From positions 186,001 to 250,000 of the forward strand of contig JAEVLN010000006.1 in NCBI GenBank assembly GCA_018350325.1: a stretch of 64,000 nucleotides of DNA, in the 5' to 3' direction. The position numbers were made by a program, and so were the translations under genes. Under the pieces are notes generated by a model, which was given only the letters and a program-made list of their open reading frames with translations, was not told where the DNA came from and ran no database searches. Positions 61,635 through 64,000 of the stretch are shown in pieces. The stretch comes from Globodera rostochiensis (lineage: Eukaryota; Nematoda; Chromadorea; Rhabditida; Heteroderidae). Position 1 is the first letter of the stretch. The number at the start of each line of letters is the position of its first letter.

Positions 61635-62068
61635 ACTTCAGTGCCCACACTTCAGTGCCGGACACTTCAGTGCCCACACTTCAGTGCCGGACACTTCAGT
61701 GCCAGCACTTAAAAAGGCTAAAACTTTTTTTAAACTCAACCAAATCATACAATCAAGATATCATTGGAAAGCTCTAAATGAGAAGAATCGTACAAAAAAA
61801 AAGCCAAGGCGGTTCAATCGTTTTTAAGAAGTTCAACGTGAAAAACACCCAATCAGGGCTTTTCATCAGTTTTATTGCAATAACTTTTTTACGAATTTTC
61901 TAATTGACTAGCGTTGGCTTAACAATAGCTTTTAAAAGCTTAGAGCTTTCCAATGACATTTTGATTGTTTGATTTGGTTGAGTTTAAAGAAAGTTATAGC
62001 CTTTTAATTGCTGGCACTGAAGTGTCCGGCACTGAAGTGTGGGCACTGAAGTGTGCGGCAGTGCGTCA
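61635..62068. mobile_element. Foldback element with CACTTCAGTGCC tandem ends
   Basis: The left arm (61635-61775) starts with five spaced CACTTCAGTGCC motifs and continues AAAAGGCTAAAACTTTTTTT through ACTCAACCAAATCATACAAT to GAAAGCTCT. The right arm (61941-62068) is its inverted copy ending in GGCACTGAAGTG motifs. The loop is about 165 bp. I could not find an unambiguous target duplication; flanking 61500-61600 is another fragment of the common foldback core (ATCTGATGTCATATTCGTGATC). Confidence 0.8.
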
Positions 62069-62404
62069 AATACAATATTTCCAGACTCTTATCAAAAATA
62101 TTGGCCAAAAGGGTCCGCTCAAAATAAGCATTGATGACGTTTTGCCAAATCTTTCAAATTAAATGTCTCGATGCCCTTGTAAGAATAGCAATTTTTACTA
62201 TCGACAAATCGTAATTTAAGCTTGTGTAATTTTTCCCATTTTTAACAGTGGAGAACTGAGTCCCCATTGGAAAAGACACTTCAGTCCCGGGCTCATAACT
62301 TGCTTCAAAGCTTTAAATCCTACTAGCGGGTTAGGTGCGCCTAACGGCGCACCAACCGCTAGAAGTACGACATGTTGTAAACAGTTTTGATTGAAATACT
62401 TCAA
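62069..62404. other. Repeat fragments before the satellite
   Basis: No gene. 62240-62300 holds CAGTGGAGAACTGAGTCCCC and CCCGGGCTCATAACTTGCTTC, a fragment of the same repeat that forms the outer arms of the 16.8-19.9 kb element. Confidence 0.55.
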
Positions 62405-63950
62405 AGCTTTTTATCCCTGGAATTTTCTTCTTTTGACATGTTTCCGCTTTTGGCACTTTTTCCTCTTGGCGTTTTAACCTTTTGACATTTTCCAACTTTT
62501 GGCTTTACCCACTTTTGGCACTTTCCCCATTTGGCATTTTCTCGGCTTTTGGCTTTTCCCCCGTGGCATTTCACCTTGTGGCATTTTTCCCTTTTGGCAT
62601 TGCGTTTTAACCTTTTGACATTTTGCAACTTTTGGCTTTACCCACTTTTGGCACTTTCCCCATTTGGCATTTTCTCGGCTTTTGGCTTTTCCCCCGTGGC
62701 ATTTCACCTTTTGGCATTTTTCCCTTTTGGCACTGTTGCCTCTCGGCATTGCTTTCTCTTGGCACTTTTCCCTCTTGGCACTTTATCCTTTAGGCATCTT
62801 CATCTTATGGCATTTTTCCCTTTTGGCACTGTTGCCTCTTGTCATTCTTTTGGCATTTTGCCTTTTGGCACTTTTGCCGCTTGGCACTTTTCCCTCTTGG
62901 CACTATTCCTCTTGGCATTTTCTCGATTGGCACTTTTCCCCGCTTTTGGCTTTTCCCCCGTGGCATTTCATCTTTTTCACTTTTTCCTTTTGGAATTTTC
63001 ATCTTGTGGCACTTTTCCCTCTCGATTTTCCCTTTTTCCCCTTTTGGCACCGTTCCCTCTTGGCATTTTCTTTTTGGCACTTTTCCATTTTGACATTTTC
63101 CCTTTTGGCACTTTTCTCTCTTGGCTTTTCCCTTAAGGCACTTTCTTTCTAGCATTTTCCCTTAGGGCACGTTCTTTCTTGGCAAGGCACTTTCTTGCTG
63201 GCATTTTCTTTTAGGGCACTTTCTTTCTGGCATTTTCCCTTGGCACTTTACCCTCATTTTCATCTTATGGCATTTTACCCGCTTTGCACTTTTCCCTCTT
63301 GGCACTTTTCCCTTTTGGCATTTTACCTTCTGGCACTTTTCTCGATTGGCACTTTTCCCTCTCACTGTTCCCTCTTGGCATTTTCTCCCTTATTACCTTT
63401 TCTCCTTGGCTTTTCACCTTTTGGCACTTTTTTCTTTTGATTTTTGTCTTATGGCACTTTTCCCTCGTGATTTTCCCTTCTGGCACTTTTCTCCCAAGGC
63501 ATTTTTCCCGCTTTTGGCTTTTCTCCTTGGCAGTTTTACTTTTTAACACTTTTCTTTTTGGCATTTTTCACTGCTGGCATTTGCACTTGTTGCACGTTTC
63601 TTTCTTGATTTTCCTTTCTGGCACTTTTCCCCTTGGCGTTTTTCCCGATTTTAGCTTTTCCCCTTGGCATTTTCCCTTAGGGCACGTTCTTTCTTGGCAA
63701 GGCACTTTCTTGCTGGCATTTTCTTTTAGGGCACTTTCTTTCTGGCATTTTCCCTTTGGCACTTTACCCTCATTTTCATCTTATGGCATTTTACCCGCTT
63801 TGCACTTTTCCCTCTTGGCACTTTTCCCTTTTGGCATTTTACTTTCTGGCACTTTTCTCGATTGGCACTTTTCCCGATTTTAGCTTTTACCCTTGGCATT
63901 TTCCCGGTTTTTGGCTTTTCCCTTTGGAATTTGACTTTCTCCCTTTGTTT
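62405..63950. repeat. Degenerate satellite of TTTTGGCAC/TTTTGGCATTTTCCC words
   Basis: About 1.5 kb made of a short imperfect word (TTGGCATTTT, TTGGCACTTTTCCC). Longer segments are duplicated: about 105 bp at 62465 recurs at 62600, and about 190 bp at 63160-63350 recurs at 63670-63860 (AGGGCACGTTCTTTCTTGGC as a marker). Long open frames on both strands (up to 201 codons, Phe/Leu/His-rich or Lys-rich) are produced by the repeat and show no domain. Confidence 0.88.
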
Positions 63951-64000
63951 AAAGGTTTTAACAAAAATCATTCGCCTTTAAAAATTTTTATTATTTTGTT

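Noticed and set aside
62401..63971. Lys-rich (KREKCQKVKCQKGK) and Phe/Leu-rich frames at the window end
   Set aside because: Direct products of the TTTTGGCAC satellite with no start context, signal or domain.

Overview
The window is eukaryotic nuclear DNA, most likely from a plant-parasitic tylenchid nematode. A cyst nematode such as Globodera or Heterodera is my best guess, but this is inference. Genes have many short introns (about 40-75 nt), including one GC-AG intron. Several genes are nematode-typical: an NLP-21-type GGARAF neuropeptide precursor, an NHL-1 TRIM protein, a CEH-28-like NK homeobox gene, and FOZI-1, a formin with C2H2 zinc fingers. Long G and C homopolymers and minisatellites fill the gaps and many introns.

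Layout. 1-1.8 kb: 5' part of an unrecognised gene (minus), with an old hAT-like element in its intron. 3.4-9.4 kb: attractin homologue (minus), with an apparent one-base frameshift in its cytoplasmic tail. 10.6-12.4 kb: TMEM184-family protein (plus). 13.2-15.8 kb: ataxin-2 homologue (minus) with a tandemly copied exon. 16.8-21.3 kb: a nest of inverted-repeat DNA elements with readable target-site duplications. 21.6-22.8 kb: nlp-21-like precursor (minus). 24.5-25.4 kb: minisatellite. 26.4-26.7 kb: second candidate neuropeptide precursor (plus). 28.4-29.3 kb: NK-class homeobox gene (plus). 30.7-38.1 kb: nhl-1 (plus), with two intronic minisatellites that multiply its own 5' splice sites. 38.2-45.3 kb: gene-poor, with minisatellites and C/G-rich tracts. 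45.3-50.3 kb: fozi-1 (plus). 50.9-52.2 kb: utp-11 (plus). 52.3-58.1 kb: four minus-strand housekeeping genes (unc-50, OST4, a small membrane protein, mitochondrial ribosomal protein mL65/MRPS30). 58.1-64 kb: hAT-type MITE, a decayed LINE flanked by a 55-bp duplication, a foldback element, and a 1.5-kb degenerate satellite.

The genes do not form one pathway. The minus-strand cluster at 52-58 kb serves secretion and mitochondrial translation and could be an operon. The most novel material is the set of foldback elements. Each ends in a different short tandem motif, three have clear 8- or 9-bp target-site duplications, and some share core sequence, including one nested case where the empty site is still readable in the opposite arm.
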